A stretch of 16,534 nt of DNA from contig CASBHZ010000062.1 in assembly GCA_949123685.1 (NCBI GenBank), forward strand, positions 1 to 16,534. The letters run 5' to 3'. A program made the position numbers and the translations under genes. Shown piece by piece: positions 1-6,815 of this stretch. How positions within the stretch are numbered: the first letter of the stretch is position 1; each line of letters begins with the position of its first letter. The DNA is from an uncultured Bacteroidales bacterium. Lineage in GTDB: Bacteria > Bacteroidota > Bacteroidia > Bacteroidales > Muribaculaceae. The notes under the pieces were generated by a model. That model saw only the letters and a program-made list of their open reading frames with translations. It did not search any database and was not told the DNA's origin.

Positions 1-46
1 AGATACTATCGCGTGACTGGAGTTCAGACGTGTGCTCTTCCGATCT
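1..46. other. Illumina TruSeq index adapter (artefact)
   Basis: Bases 13-46 match the TruSeq read-2/index adapter from GTGACTGGAGTTC to GCTCTTCCGATCT. Bases 1-4 (AGAT) fit the end of the preceding P7 part, and bases 5-12 (ACTATCGC) sit exactly where the 8-base index would be. This is untrimmed library sequence at a contig end. Native DNA starts at about base 47. A GTG at position 30, which would otherwise serve as a start codon for the first gene, lies inside the adapter. Confidence 0.97.
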
Positions 47-47
47 A

Positions 48-527
48 CAAAACCGCCCGGAACTGGATGCCTGCCTGAGCTTTCTCCGGGAAGGCGACAC
101 ACTTGTCGTATATAAGCTGGACCGGCTTGGCCGTTCGCTGAAGAATATCCTTACGCTATTGGAAGATTTCAAGAATAGGGGCATCCAATTCACCTCACTG
201 CAAGACAACATCAGTACGGAAGGCGCAATCGGCCAACTGATGAACAACATTCTCGGTGCTTTCGCTCAGTTTGAAAGAGACCTTATCTATGAGAGAACCC
301 AAGAAGGCAGAAGAATCGCCAAGGAAAAAGGTGTCAAATTCGGCAGAAAGACACTTATCAACAAAAACAACATCGCCAAGCAGAAAAGCTGCATCCAACT
401 CTATGAATCCGGAACGCCGGTAAGGGAGATACAGAAAATATTAAACATAGGCAGTAGCGGAACAGTATATCGCCTATTAAGAAGGAATGGAATTGCGCTG
501 AAATCCGAGAACAAAAATAACAAATAA
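48..527 (+). CDS. Serine recombinase (resolvase/invertase), 5' truncated by contig end
   Basis: This is a small serine recombinase of the resolvase/DNA-invertase type, which cuts and rejoins DNA at short crossover sites through a 5'-phosphoserine link. About 159 native residues remain. The catalytic core helix motif KLDRLGRS, the SLQDNISTEGAIG segment and the long E helix (GAFAQFERDLIYERTQEGR) are present, followed by FGRK and a C-terminal helix-turn-helix (ESGTPVREIQKILNIGSSGTV...). The first 40 or so residues, with the nucleophilic serine (usually near residue 10), are missing because the contig begins here. The apparent start upstream is adapter. The gene may be complete in the organism. 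A strong terminator follows at 607-635. It differs clearly from the second recombinase at 12810-13448. The substrate site is unknown. Confidence 0.9.
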   Translation, partial: QNRPELDACLSFLREGDTLVVYKLDRLGRSLKNILTLLEDFKNRGIQFTSLQDNISTEGAIGQLMNNILGAFAQFERDLIYERTQEGRRIAKEKGVKFGRKTLINKNNIAKQKSCIQLYESGTPVREIQKILNIGSSGTVYRLLRRNGIALKSENKNNK

Positions 528-606
528 CGAATAAACCTCTGCCCATCCTTCAAAGATGATTCTCAAAGATCGTCTGCAATTCCACCTCTCAGCAAGATTA
601 TAGGAA

Positions 607-635
607 AGTCCCCTTCACGGGGACTGATTTTTTTT
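607..635 (+). terminator. Rho-independent terminator after recombinase
   Basis: A 7-bp perfect stem (AGTCCCC at 607-613 and GGGGACT at 619-625) with a 5-base loop is followed by a run of eight T (628-635). It lies 80 bases after the recombinase stop. There is only a TTT on the other side, so it should mainly act on plus-strand transcripts, although it also separates the recombinase from the convergent gene ending at 640. Confidence 0.85.
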
Positions 636-639
636 AATT

Positions 640-1038
640 TTAATACAATAACTCCATGCACTCCTGTACCGCTTTTTCCAATGCTTCTTCCAAACAACAA
701 AAAGCGTCCGCATTACTTTCGGAGTCATACAACACATAATCTCCAGCCCTCACAACCACATGCCAGACCGCCACGTTTTGTTCTGTTTGAAACGTATATT
801 CACGAGTCTGTATCATCCATTGGATACATGCTGCCAGTGTCGGGCACTCGCACATATACATCGGGGTATTCCTTCCCTCAATATCGGTGCGTAGCCTATC
901 CTGTTTGTCATACCAATACTCACAAGGCACGTAATAGTATAATTCCTTCATCATAAGAGCTGTGTCGCTATTAACCAATCTCTCTTTGTTGATTTGTGTA
1001 ATCAAATTTTCCATATTAGCATTATTTAAGTTGAACAT
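640..1038 (-). CDS. Hypothetical protein, 132 aa
   Basis: I do not recognise this protein. It is 132 residues, soluble-looking, with many Tyr, Trp and Cys and an acidic C-terminus (EEALEKAVQECMELLY). The middle reads like a small alpha/beta domain (MYMCECPTLAACIQWM, then NVAVWHVVVRAGDYVLYDS). There is no signal peptide or membrane segment. An alternative start is Met9 (base 1014); the first eight residues (MFNLNNAN) are low complexity, so the shorter form is possible. It is transcribed towards the recombinase and shares the terminator region at 607-635. Genes of this size and style are common as unknown accessory genes in Bacteroidales mobile DNA. Coding is likely because the frame is open for its whole length and the opposite-strand alternatives look like nonsense. 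Confidence 0.6.
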   Translation of the reverse strand: MFNLNNANMENLITQINKERLVNSDTALMMKELYYYVPCEYWYDKQDRLRTDIEGRNTPMYMCECPTLAACIQWMIQTREYTFQTEQNVAVWHVVVRAGDYVLYDSESNADAFCCLEEALEKAVQECMELLY

Positions 1039-1386
1039 CTGATTTATTCTTCAGCTAGATTCAAGACCTTTTCATTTTTTGTATCGGGAAGGTCTTTGGT
1101 CAGCCGACCTTTTTTTTGATGTCATTCCCCATCTGAGTTCTGAGCCTTTTTTCGGCATATCAAGGTCTGGATTGCAAGCAATAAGCCAAGTTTCACTTAT
1201 GGAAAATGTCGGGAAGACACTTCTTCATCGTTATTTTCCATACAGTAAAGGCGCATGGCCGTAACTTGCCATTTGCGGAATCCCGAAACCTTTGCCGAGC
1301 AAAAAGCCGGACTCGGATCGGAGGAAAGAAGCCGGGGGAGGCAGCCCACAGAAAGGGCAATCCGATACAATCAAGAAATTAACCTG
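1039..1386. other. Gene-poor stretch with alternative hairpins
   Basis: I find no convincing gene here. Short open frames exist on the plus strand (1079-1264 and 1255-1440) but have no family resemblance I can name and no promoter I can see. The first 80 bases hold three complementary segments described at 1063-1117. The rest (1118-1386) is of mixed composition, with a G-rich, purine-rich patch around 1305-1350. Confidence 0.4.
1063..1117 (+). terminator. Terminator-like hairpin with a competing upstream pairing
   Basis: AAGGTC (1089-1094) pairs with GACCTT (1106-1111), followed by T1111-T1117, a short terminator-like structure reading rightwards. The same AAGGTCTT (1089-1096) can instead pair with AAGACCTT (1063-1070) with an 18-base loop. 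The two pairings exclude each other, which is the layout of an attenuator. No plus-strand gene follows, so function is uncertain; on the minus strand this is the leader of the gene ending at 640. Confidence 0.45.
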
Positions 1387-1806
1387 CTATACCCTTGTGC
1401 GAGTGAAATAATCCATCATAGACACTACATACCTAAGTAGTGGTATCAATACACCGATCACATATATCATAGCGTAGCCCAAAAGGACAAAAGGTAATGT
1501 TTTACGATAAAGACATGCAACAGCGAGCAATATAAACGAAAAAGAAAAGCCATAAACCCCATATTGAAAACCGGGTATCAACTCATAAACAGGTACGGGT
1601 TCCGGATGAAGCATGGCTCCGGCCACAATAGAATAAAGGCTGGTCAATAATATAAGCAGCGTATATAAGCAACTCTTAAGAATCCTGGGATCATTCCTTT
1701 TACAATAGAGAATCGTTCGGATATCACTTCTAAGAAACTCAATGCCCAGTAAGAGAGCCACCATAACGCCTGTATCAAAAGTAGAAAATACATTCATTCC
1801 GATCAC
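1387..1806 (-). CDS. Small integral membrane protein, unknown function
   Basis: This is a 139-residue hydrophobic protein with about four membrane segments: roughly residues 12-26 (short and interrupted by a Glu), 45-66 (LYTLLILLTSLYSIVAGAML), 83-100 and 104-126. Basic stretches between them (KRNDPRILK at 36-44, YRK at 100-102) suggest cytoplasmic loops. I recognise no family. The start at 1806 (MIGMNV) could also be Met4. It lies downstream of the radC-like gene on the same strand, but a cluster of strong hairpins (1897-1969) separates them, so it is probably not cotranscribed without readthrough. Inner-membrane location is inferred from composition only. Confidence 0.6.
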   Translation of the reverse strand: MIGMNVFSTFDTGVMVALLLGIEFLRSDIRTILYCKRNDPRILKSCLYTLLILLTSLYSIVAGAMLHPEPVPVYELIPGFQYGVYGFSFSFILLAVACLYRKTLPFVLLGYAMIYVIGVLIPLLRYVVSMMDYFTRTRV

Positions 1807-1896
1807 CTTTGGCGCGAAGATATGTATTTATTCTGAAAAGCCACGTCTTTGCGTATTTTACGATGTCGCATCCGATAGTCCGGGAAGCATTTTTTT

Positions 1897-1969
1897 GGTT
1901 CTTTTTTGGGGTGACTGCCAAAAAAGAACCCCGAAGCCGAAATCCCGGGCAGACGGGATTTCTCCCGTC
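1897..1969. repeat. Cluster of three overlapping perfect hairpins
   Basis: The first hairpin has a 13-bp perfect stem (GGTTCTTTTTTGG at 1897-1909 with CCAAAAAAGAACC at 1918-1930) and an 8-base loop. The second has a 9-bp stem (GAAATCCCG at 1939-1947 with CGGGATTTC at 1954-1962). The third, GACGGGA (1952-1958) with TCCCGTC (1963-1969), shares bases with the second, so those two exclude each other. The cluster starts 5 bases after the radC-like stop and probably ends or protects that transcript, though it is not a standard terminator with a clean T run. Confidence 0.75.
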
Positions 1970-1973
1970 CACC

Positions 1974-2600
1974 TTACCTATTTTGCAATCTTCCCTCGTC
2001 CGCATAGCTATAATAGTTATTGCCTGCCACAATCACATGGTCAACCAAACGGATGTCTAATGTTTCAGCGGCTTTTTTAACTGCTTCCGTCAAGCGGTCA
2101 TCCGCACTGCTGGGCTTGCGTGCTCCTGATGGGTGGTTATGTACCATGATAAAAGATACGGCGTTATAATACAATGCCTGCTTCATGATAACCCGTATAT
2201 CCACAGGGGCGGTATTTATCCCGCCGCATGAGATACGGACTTTACGGATGAGTTTGGACGAACTGTTCAGCAACAGCACCCACATCTCTTCAGTAGCTAT
2301 ATCGCACAAAACAGGATGCATCATTTTATAAACATTATTGCTGGATAAAAGCGCAGGACTTTCAACTTGCCCTTCTTTCAGCCGTTTATATAGCTCAATC
2401 GCCGCATAAGCGACTTTTTTACGGCTGGGTGTTAGTGTTTCCAGTACATCAGACAAGCACAATCCTTCTATTTCCATCTGTTCATACTTATATTCTTCAC
2501 GTTTCAGTTTCTCACTGTTCGTCAAGGTATAAATCAACTCGCTGTTTTCCATCACCCGATAAACGTCATTCACTTCAAATACGGTTCTCTTCGTTTTCAT
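1974..2600 (-). CDS. RadC-like JAB/MPN domain protein
   Basis: The protein belongs to the RadC/JAB (MPN+) family, metal-binding proteins common on mobile elements; the cellular role of plasmid RadC-like proteins is not settled despite the name DNA repair protein. From the Met at base 2600 it is 208 residues. The JAMM motif is complete: HNHPSG with His154 and His156, Ser164 and Asp167, plus an upstream Glu pair (104-105) that could supply the catalytic glutamate. The N-terminal 80 residues are helical and charged and replace the usual RadC helix-hairpin-helix part. An in-frame start at 2669 adds 23 residues (MRKNLWLGRQ...) that are poorly protein-like, so I prefer 2600. It is followed by the hairpin cluster at 1897-1969. 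Confidence 0.85.
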   Translation of the reverse strand: MKTKRTVFEVNDVYRVMENSELIYTLTNSEKLKREEYKYEQMEIEGLCLSDVLETLTPSRKKVAYAAIELYKRLKEGQVESPALLSSNNVYKMMHPVLCDIATEEMWVLLLNSSSKLIRKVRISCGGINTAPVDIRVIMKQALYYNAVSFIMVHNHPSGARKPSSADDRLTEAVKKAAETLDIRLVDHVIVAGNNYYSYADEGRLQNR

Positions 2601-2623
2601 ACTGCCAAAAATTAAAAGATTAA

Positions 2624-2860
2624 TACTCGCAAACATCGCTTGTCGCCCCAACCATAAATTTTTCCTCAACTGATTGGGAACAGTGCATTGAAGAGAAAGC
2701 GGGAAAGACGGATCAGAACGGGATTGAACTGGTAAATACTACCTCCCGGAATGGGAGGATGGAGATTTGGCTTTTCAATATCGGGCGTTCCGGCCACGCC
2801 TACCTTCGCAATGTTCCTATCAGTTCAGGAAAAAATCATCATACCTCTCTTCCGGCATAG
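2624..2860 (+). pseudogene. Possible start-less coding remnant
   Basis: The plus strand is open for 78 codons here and reads like protein: STDWEQCIEEKAGKTD, then NGIELVNTTSRNGRMEIW, then GRSGHAYLRNVPISS, ending at TAG 2858-2860. There is no good start codon near its left end, so it would be the 3' end of a gene cut by rearrangement close to the radC-like start. I cannot assign a family. It may also be non-coding DNA that happens to be open; the internal Met at about residue 46 offers only a very short product. Confidence 0.3.
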
Positions 2861-3158
2861 CCGGAGCGTAGAGCGTTAGGGATAGCAGGGAAAAGCCTGG
2901 AGGGTAACGAGGACTTGCAACGAATAGCCCGGTCAGAAGGGAACGCCCTGAAAAACTAATTCGGATACAGAAGATGAACAGAACCGCCTTCCAATCATAT
3001 AAAAAAGCGTGAAAATCAACACATACTTCCGAAAAATCTTTTTCCGAAAGTACGTATAGGGCATGTGAAGGGAAAATTTATTTTCCCAGTCATTTCTATG
3101 TTATCGCTTTGGGGATATTTAAAGGGGTTAGGAGTTTAGGTCTTTATTATGTATTTTG
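2861..3158. other. Gene-free stretch left of the origin
   Basis: I see no gene. The left part (2861-2960) is purine-rich and of balanced composition. Two direct copies of TTCCGAAA lie at 3027-3034 and 3042-3049, 15 bp apart. The right part becomes AT-rich as it approaches the iterons. The stretch probably belongs to the replication origin region. Confidence 0.4.
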
Positions 3159-3492
3159 GTGGATGGTTTTACACAGCCGATACCTTTTATTTAAAAATTT
3201 CTCTCTTTTATTTCACTGATATACCGACATATAAAAAAAACAGGGATTACCTATTCCCTTCATTAACGGGTGGACGGTTTTACACAGCTGACAAGTGAAA
3301 CCGGACGCTTTTACACAACTAAAGCAAAAGGAGTGGACGGTTCTACACAACTAGAAGCAACAAACGGGACACTTCTACACAACTAAAACAGGCAAAGCGG
3401 ATGACTCCACACATCTAATCACCCCAATAGGGACACTTCTACACAACTAATTCTATAAAAAACCGTGAAACGTGGACGGTTCTACACAGCTG
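3159..3492. other. Replication origin: eight iterons and AT-rich region
   Basis: Eight copies of a 21-bp direct repeat with core TTCTACACAACTA and left half GTGGACGG start at 3159, 3270, 3301, 3333, 3365, 3397, 3429 and 3472. Spacings are 111, 31, 32, 32, 32, 32 and 43 bp. The regular 31-32 bp steps are three turns of B-DNA and 43 bp is about four, so all binding sites would face the same side of the helix. The copy at 3397 is the most diverged. A very AT-rich stretch (3181-3240) lies between the first two copies and is a good candidate for the unwinding element. This is the pattern of an iteron-controlled theta origin, with the adjacent Rep as the presumed binder. The last copy overlaps the rep stop codon. 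No convincing DnaA box was seen. Confidence 0.9.
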
Positions 3493-4690
3493 GATCGTCC
3501 ATGTTCACCGCCCCGTCCGTCTCCGGAGATATGAACTCTTCAGGAGCAGGAGCAACTTCCGTTCCATTGGCACTCTCCAACTCTTCCTGTGCCCATCCTT
3601 CCGGAAACCTGCCGAATACAGCCACGAAATCACTGATATATATCTGTTTCTTCTTTTCTACGCTTTCCGGGGAGTTTGCCCATAAAAGGAACTCTTTATA
3701 CAGTCCGGCATCTTCCTCCACCTCTTTGATCTTCTTCCTCCTGACAGCCATATCCGTGTCCGGGTAGGCAATCTCGACATACAGCCCAAGCAGGTTCTTA
3801 TAGAATTTCTTCACCACGACAGCATATTGTCCTTCATCAAAATAGTGCAGCGTATGCCTAGGAAACGAGAACAACACGGTATATGCCCATCTCTCATGAT
3901 CGCCTTTCACAAAAGAGAAATTGAAATTGGTATATTTCAGGTAAGTATTCATCTTTTTCAGTATCGAGGCGACCTTCTTTTTCCGGTCTTTGGGTTCGGC
4001 AATCTCTATGCCGAGCTTTTTAGCCAGCTGATCGACTGTCAGCACATAAAAAGGAGCCTCATTCTTGGTGGTCTTATACTTGATCAGGTAAACCATCTTG
4101 GAAAGTTCCAGATAGAAATAGCGGTAACGGCTGGGCAGGCTACGGTAATCCTGAAGTTCCAAGAGGTTATAGAGCGAGAACATGAAATTCTTTATCTCCG
4201 GGCTTACCACTGCCGAGTACAGCCTTTTCGTTGACTTCTTCGTCTTGAAATCGGTCATTATGTCGAAACGTTTCAAGATCTGCACGAAATTATAGGATGT
4301 ACGGCCATCCTCGCCAATGGTCGGATAGCAGAGGTTCTCCAATCCCAGTTTATAGAGAGCCGCCTCAAAAACCGTCTCGATAGGATGGCTGATTCTCTGT
4401 CCTGCCGTGTCGGTACATACATATTCCGGCTGCATATTCTTTCCGAACATGGCCGCGAGCTGCCGGCTATCCAGCTTGCGCTGCAAGTTGGTACGGTCAT
4501 ACCCCATCTTACGGCAGAAGTCTTCTACGGAGAACCAGGAAGTCCCGAACAAGTCTTTGAGGTGATAGCTGCCCAGGTATATGATCAGATCGAGCATGAC
4601 ATTTCCACCTGCCTCATACAACCGTTCAATCAGCACGGAATTATAGCTTTCCCCAAGCACCCTAGGGACACGAATCAGTTCTTTTGCCAT
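3482..4690 (-). CDS. Plasmid replication initiator protein (Rep)
   Basis: This is a 402-residue protein of the type annotated as replication initiation protein on Bacteroidales plasmids. It would bind the iterons and start theta replication. The layout fits two winged-helix domains: an N-terminal one (residues 1-110, with FSVEDFCRKMGYDRTNLQRKL as a likely helix-turn-helix) and a central one (about 190-300, with VLTVDQLAKKLGIEI and a KKKVASILKKMNTYLK helix). The C-terminal 40 residues are acidic and proline-rich and look disordered. Evidence for the function is mostly its position: the iteron array begins inside its last three codons and runs away from its 3' end, whereas in many plasmids iterons lie upstream of rep. 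The start (MAKELIRVPRV) follows a Bacteroides-type -7 box by about 45 bases. I assign the family by context and overall pattern, not by a diagnostic catalytic motif. Confidence 0.85.
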   Translation of the reverse strand: MAKELIRVPRVLGESYNSVLIERLYEAGGNVMLDLIIYLGSYHLKDLFGTSWFSVEDFCRKMGYDRTNLQRKLDSRQLAAMFGKNMQPEYVCTDTAGQRISHPIETVFEAALYKLGLENLCYPTIGEDGRTSYNFVQILKRFDIMTDFKTKKSTKRLYSAVVSPEIKNFMFSLYNLLELQDYRSLPSRYRYFYLELSKMVYLIKYKTTKNEAPFYVLTVDQLAKKLGIEIAEPKDRKKKVASILKKMNTYLKYTNFNFSFVKGDHERWAYTVLFSFPRHTLHYFDEGQYAVVVKKFYKNLLGLYVEIAYPDTDMAVRRKKIKEVEEDAGLYKEFLLWANSPESVEKKKQIYISDFVAVFGRFPEGWAQEELESANGTEVAPAPEEFISPETDGAVNMDDPAV

Positions 4691-4733
4691 GATAATACTT
4701 ACAAAATCAATCCTTTCTCTGTTTTCATTGCCA

Positions 4734-4802
4734 CAAAGATAGGCATACCGGCCAACATACGCGTCATAATTATCAATCAGTTTTAACGGTATGACCGGTA
4801 TG
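4734..4802 (-). promoter_or_regulatory. rep promoter with inverted-repeat operator
   Basis: Reading leftwards, TATCTTTG (4741 to 4734) matches the Bacteroides -7 consensus TAnnTTTG and leaves a leader of about 40 bases before rep. No clear TTTG -33 box is present at the right distance. Just upstream, CATACCGG (4744-4751) and CCGGTATG (4795-4802) form an 8-bp inverted repeat, with a further copy ACGGTATG at 4787-4794 directly adjoining the second arm. This could be an operator for Rep autoregulation or another repressor. Confidence 0.6.
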
Positions 4803-4893
4803 GGAAAAGGAGAAGTACTTTCCTGAAGAATGCTTTATCCGCCCTTCATCAGAAAGAAAGCATCTTACACCTGTACCCCATAGACATCCTATA

Positions 4894-5067
4894 TTACTTT
4901 TTCAGTTCTTCCGATAAAAAGGAACGGTCTATCAATACTTGCACCAATGGTTTCTCTTTGACAAACTCATCAAGCTCACGCTTTATCAATTTATTGCCCA
5001 ACCCTATGCGTCGTCCAAATTCCTCGAAATCCTTCCGCCCTACCTGATGAGCAATTTGACTCCACAT
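4894..5067 (-). pseudogene. hipA: HipA-like kinase, C-terminal remnant
   Basis: About 57 residues, from WSQIAHQVGRKDFEEFG to LIDRSFLSEELKK, resemble the extreme C-terminus of Bacteroidales HipA-family proteins (Ser/Thr kinase toxins of HipBA modules), where a GR..F..FG.RIGL segment and a final SFLS element are usual. Everything upstream, including the kinase active site, is gone: the frame runs into IS1380 sequence at about 5068. The first seven codons of the open frame (MSRLQMT) come from the transposase strand and are not HipA. No HipB partner is seen. The fragment is far too short to be an active toxin. The assignment rests on remembered family patterns and is moderate. Confidence 0.55.
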
Positions 5068-6308
5068 TGTCATCTGTAATCGACTCAACCCTCGGTCTAA
5101 GGTGTAGATCGTTAGGTTATCAGTACAGCGAAATCATCCGTTCTCTCATGAGTATCTACTTCTGTGGTGGCTCATGTATTGAGGATGTCACTACTCATTT
5201 GATGAACCATCTCTCGCTTCATCCGACACTTCATACTTGTAGTTCTGATACTATCCTCAGAGCGATAAAGGAACTGACGCAAGAAAACATCTCATACACA
5301 TCAGATACGGGTAAGAACTACGATTTCAACACGGCTGACACTCTCAATACTTTACTGCTCAATTGTATGTTTGCATCTGACCAACTGAAAGAGGGTGAGA
5401 AGTATGATGCAAAGCCTACATACAAGAAGTTCTCTGGTTATCGCCCTGGCGTGGCGGTTATTGGTGACTTGATTGTTGGCATTGAGAATAGCGATGGTAA
5501 CACAAAAGTTCCATTTCATGGCACGTTTTCTCGCCATGGCAGAGCTTAAGTAAACTTAGCTCTGCTCATCTGGCTTAACGAAAACCTTCGTTTTCATCAG
5601 AAGGACACGCTGAAGAGGTTCTTTGAGAGATTTGAACAGAACAGGCTCACTATCAATCGTTTCAGAGCTGATTGCGGATCATGTTCCGAGGAAATCGTGG
5701 AGGAAATAGAGAAACACTGCAAGTCCTTCTATATCCGCACTAACCGCTGCAGTTCGCTCTACAATGACATATTTGCTCTCAGAGGCTGGAAGACTGAGGA
5801 AATCAATGGCATTGAGTTTGAATTGAACTCTATCCTTGTTGAGAAGTGGAAGGGTAAAGCATACCGACTTGTGATTCAAAGACAGAAACGGATGGATGGT
5901 GTGCAGGATCTTTGGGAAGGAGAATACACATACCGTTGTATCCTGACTAACGACTATGAATCTTCCGTAAGAGAAATTGTCGAGTTCTATAACCTTCGTG
6001 GAGGAAAGGAACGTATCTTTGATGATATGAACAATGGTTTCGGGTGGGACAGATTGCCCAAATCCTTCATGGCCGAGAACACTGTGTTCCTTCTTCTTAC
6101 AGCACTTATCCGTAACTTCTACAAGGCCATTATCCAAAGACTTGACGTAAAGAGGTTCGGACTCAATGCAACAAGTCGCATAAAAGCGTTTGTCTTCAGG
6201 TTTATCTCTGTACCAGCCAAGTGGATCAGGACATCAAGGCGGTATGTGCTGAATATCTATACCTGTAACAATGCTTACGCAGATATTTTTCAGACTGATT
6301 TTGGATAA
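5068..6308 (+). pseudogene. IS1380-family transposase, inactivated
   Basis: The DDE transposase is readable in one frame throughout, with three lesions. First, the N-terminus (roughly 30 residues expected) is missing. Second, the frame passes directly from QLKEGEKYD to AKPTYKKF (about 5394-5410); family members normally carry about 15-20 residues here, including a DxD-containing block (YDVDFDHQF-like), so the first catalytic Asp appears deleted, probably between two EKYD-coding repeats. Third, 78 extra bases (5511-5588) lie between GNTKV and RFHQKDTL and bring in TAA at 5547. Remaining motifs include FRADCGS (second Asp) and the Y-x2-R-x3-E signature in YNLRGGKERIFDDM. The insert contains an imperfect palindrome. 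The protein cannot be functional. Lesions two and three are inferred from family memory. Confidence 0.8.
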
Positions 6309-6420
6309 CGCCTACAACTTATGGGTATGATACTGCGTATTGTCTCAAGTCGCATTGTGGGGTAAGGGGATGTTGTAGGCAGAAGTGGGTGTTTCTGCCT
6401 CAATTTATCTGATAATTCAG
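5068..6420 (+). mobile_element. Defective IS1380-family insertion sequence
   Basis: An IS1380-like transposase reading frame fills most of this stretch. The left end is cut: homology starts at about base 5070 inside the N-terminal part of the transposase, and no left terminal repeat remains, so the boundary with the HipA remnant is a recombination junction, not a clean insertion. The right limit is uncertain; after the transposase stop at 6308 there are an inverted repeat (GCCTACAAC at 6310-6318, GTTGTAGGC at 6372-6380) and a hairpin (AGGCAGAA at 6377-6384, TTCTGCCT at 6393-6400). I could not identify the true right inverted repeat or a target duplication. Confidence 0.7.
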
Positions 6421-6422
6421 TA

Positions 6423-6815
6423 ATGAGAGGACGTGTACACGCAAGAAGGACGTTGAAGGGCTTAGTTGCGGATTTGAGGCAGGTAAGAAAATACAAAGAA
6501 TTAACAGCAACCGAGAAACTGAAATACCGTATCGCAGTGAAAATGACGGCAGCCGACTACTTCCGCCTGCTGACACGATCGCATGAGGCGGGCGTATCAC
6601 CAAGCGAGTACATGAGGGAATGTTTCCGTAACGGTCATGTGAAAGAACGGCTGTCGGAGGAACATGCCGGATACATCCGCCAACTCTGCGGCATGGCTAA
6701 CAATCTCAACCAGCTTGCGCGTAAGGCAAACGCCGGAGGCTTCCACGATGAACGGTGGGACTGCAAGGTGGCAGTGGCAAGGATTCATGAACTTATAACC
6801 AAGATAGGGATATGA
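6423..6815 (+). CDS. mobA: MobA/MobC-type relaxosome accessory protein
   Basis: Small mobilization proteins of this kind bind the transfer origin and help the relaxase nick DNA; CTnDOT-type nomenclature calls the gene mobA, while the domain family is MobC. Residues 30-66 (TEKLKYRIAVKMTAADYF through VSPSEYMRECF) look like a ribbon-helix-helix, followed by the family hallmark LCGMANNLNQLARKAN. It overlaps the relaxase gene by four bases (ATGA, 6812-6815), so the two are translationally coupled. The first 29 residues (MRGRVHARRTLKGLVADLRQ...) do not look like the usual N-terminus, and no better start exists before the domain. I suspect the native 5' end was replaced by sequence next to the IS, making the N-terminus chimeric. 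Whether the promoter survives is unknown. Confidence 0.85.
   Translation: MRGRVHARRTLKGLVADLRQVRKYKELTATEKLKYRIAVKMTAADYFRLLTRSHEAGVSPSEYMRECFRNGHVKERLSEEHAGYIRQLCGMANNLNQLARKANAGGFHDERWDCKVAVARIHELITKIGI

Noticed and set aside
30..47. GTG start of the first recombinase gene at base 30
   Set aside because: It lies in the sequencing adapter; the five or six residues it adds are artificial.
1079..1440. Two overlapping plus-strand frames of 61 codons each
   Set aside because: They have no recognisable family, no promoter and weak protein character; the second also runs into the membrane-protein gene on the other strand.
3159..3450. CRISPR array
   Set aside because: Repeats are spaced by only about 11 bp, the copies are degenerate, and a Rep gene adjoins; this is an iteron array.
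3827..4234. Plus-strand 135-codon frame inside rep
   Set aside because: It is a shadow of the Rep gene on the opposite strand, with no independent start context.
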